Positions 5,303 to 5,850 of a stretch of DNA of 5,850 nucleotides are shown here, one piece after another. Numbering within the stretch: the stretch's first letter is position 1; the number at the start of each line of letters is the position of its first letter. Location of the stretch: the NCBI GenBank assembly GCA_030612225.1, contig JAUWOH010000216.1:1-5850 (forward strand), read 5' to 3'. The stretch comes from Desulfobacteraceae bacterium. GTDB taxonomy: Bacteria; Desulfobacterota; Desulfobacteria; Desulfobacterales; JAUWMJ01. The translations under genes were made by a program, and so were the position numbers. Below the pieces are notes generated by a model that saw nothing but the letters and a program-made list of their open reading frames with translations, was not told where the DNA came from and did not search any database.

Positions 5303-5348
5303 CTCCGGTCGCCTACGGTGCCGCTTATAGGCGGGTAAACCTTTGAAC
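5294..5348 (+). repeat. Dispersed 55-bp motif, copy 2 (upstream of TraB/GumN gene)
   Basis: This is the same motif and orientation as 2802-2855. Five of the six substitutions between the copies are C/T differences, and a single-base gap lies in the loop. The central stem is kept in altered form: CCGC (5321-5324) pairs with GCGG (5331-5334) around a TTATAG loop. It ends 30 bases before the GTG start of the downstream gene. Confidence 0.75.
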
Positions 5349-5361
5349 ATGTGAAAGGTTT
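5337..5361 (+). repeat. 8-bp hairpin just ahead of the TraB/GumN ribosome site
   Basis: AAACCTTT (5337-5344) pairs perfectly with AAAGGTTT (5354-5361) around a 9-base loop containing the palindrome ACATGT. It overlaps the end of the 55-bp motif and finishes 6 bases before the GAGGA ribosome site. It has no T-tract. An effect on translation initiation is possible but not shown. Confidence 0.45.
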
Positions 5362-5378
5362 CAAAATGAGGAATTAAT

Positions 5379-5850
5379 GTGAGTCTGAAAATGCATAGAC
5401 ATAGGGGGCTGTTTTTTAAAACAATCCTTTTTCTTATTGTTTTTTTAATTGTTTCAACGTTTTTCGGTACTGCCTTTGCCGGCCAACCGGGAGATACGAA
5501 TAAACATTGTCTATGGTCAATTGAAACAGCGAATAACACAGTCTTTTTGCTGGGTTCTCTGCATATATCACCGGTAGATATATACCCGCTGCCTGAAATA
5601 ATAGAACGTGCATATGATAAATGCTCAAAGATTTTTTTTGAGGCAGATATAGAGGCCGTTAATGATCCTTCTTTCCAGACAAAGATAATGACCCTTGGTG
5701 TTTATCCCAAAGGAGATAATCTTGAGGACAGCATTTCATCGCAAACATTCGACTTATTAAAAAAAAGAGCTGATGCCTCCGGCATACCGATACAGCAGCT
5801 AAGCCGCTTGAAACCCTGGTTATGTGCACTTTCTCTATCAAGCATTGAAT
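5379..5850 (+). CDS. Secreted TraB/GumN-family protein, 5' part
   Basis: The gene runs off the right edge; 157 codons are present of an expected 280-300. A GTG start at 5379 is chosen because GAGGA (5368-5372) lies 6 bases before it; the in-frame ATG at 5391 is too far from any ribosome site. Residues 1-34 are a classic signal peptide: HRHRG, a long hydrophobic core (LFFKTILFLIVFLIVSTFFG) and an AFA/G cleavage site. The mature protein opens with HCLWSIETANNTVFLLGSLHISPVDIYPLPEIIERAYDKCSKIFFEADI, containing the GSLH motif (59-62) that marks TraB/GumN proteins, relatives of the Tiki metalloproteases. The conserved His is a proposed metal ligand; the second motif would lie beyond the window. Role in the cell is unknown. 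It may have its own weak promoter or follow hicBA. Confidence 0.88.
   Translation, partial: MSLKMHRHRGLFFKTILFLIVFLIVSTFFGTAFAGQPGDTNKHCLWSIETANNTVFLLGSLHISPVDIYPLPEIIERAYDKCSKIFFEADIEAVNDPSFQTKIMTLGVYPKGDNLEDSISSQTFDLLKKRADASGIPIQQLSRLKPWLCALSLSSIE

Noticed and set aside
5243..5841. Minus-strand ORFs opposite the TraB/GumN gene
   Set aside because: They are antisense to a gene with a signal peptide, GSLH motif and good ribosome site, and none has a recognisable product.

Overview
The window looks like an ordinary bacterial chromosome segment. It has good Shine-Dalgarno sites, sigma70-like promoters and moderate GC in the long genes, with AT-rich intergenic and toxin-antitoxin DNA. Three things fit a Desulfobacterota-type (deltaproteobacterial) environmental genome: intergenic DNA full of short periodic inverted repeats (CACGAAA, ACCACAGAG and GGTTCAAA words), a glutaminyl-tRNA synthetase, and a secreted protein joining a TolB/FlgO-like domain to FG-GAP repeats. 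This assignment is inference from style and not proven by any marker in the window.

Layout. Bases 1-145 are the 3' end of a HicB-type antitoxin gene. Bases 200-433 hold two adjacent inverted-repeat elements. The first is followed by a T-rich tract and probably terminates the hicB transcript. Bases 445-2118 (minus strand) encode an exported FG-GAP/VCBS repeat protein with its own candidate promoter at 2210-2237. Bases 2240-2900 carry no convincing gene. They hold a degenerate repeat tract, a 12-bp hairpin, and a 242-bp element with 35-bp terminal inverted repeats (33/35 matching) that abuts the next gene. Bases 2911-4620 encode GlnRS (glnS). Bases 4629-4791 are a hairpin-rich tandem/inverted repeat patch. 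Bases 4794-5221 are a compact hicBA toxin-antitoxin module with a good promoter. Bases 5242-5361 hold a second copy of a 55-bp motif also found upstream of glnS. From 5379 to the window end is the 5' part of a secreted TraB/GumN-family protein.

Functional links. The only clear operon is hicB-hicA. GlnRS, the FG-GAP protein and the TraB/GumN protein look like independently transcribed genes. The TA module sits between glnS and the TraB/GumN gene and is bordered on both sides by repeat DNA, as expected of an accessory insertion.

No clearly new multi-gene system is visible. The most worthwhile leads are the near-perfect terminal inverted repeat element in the glnS leader, the shared 55-bp motif just upstream of two unrelated genes, and the A7 tract at the start of hicA, where one base decides whether the protein has a normal HicA N-terminus.
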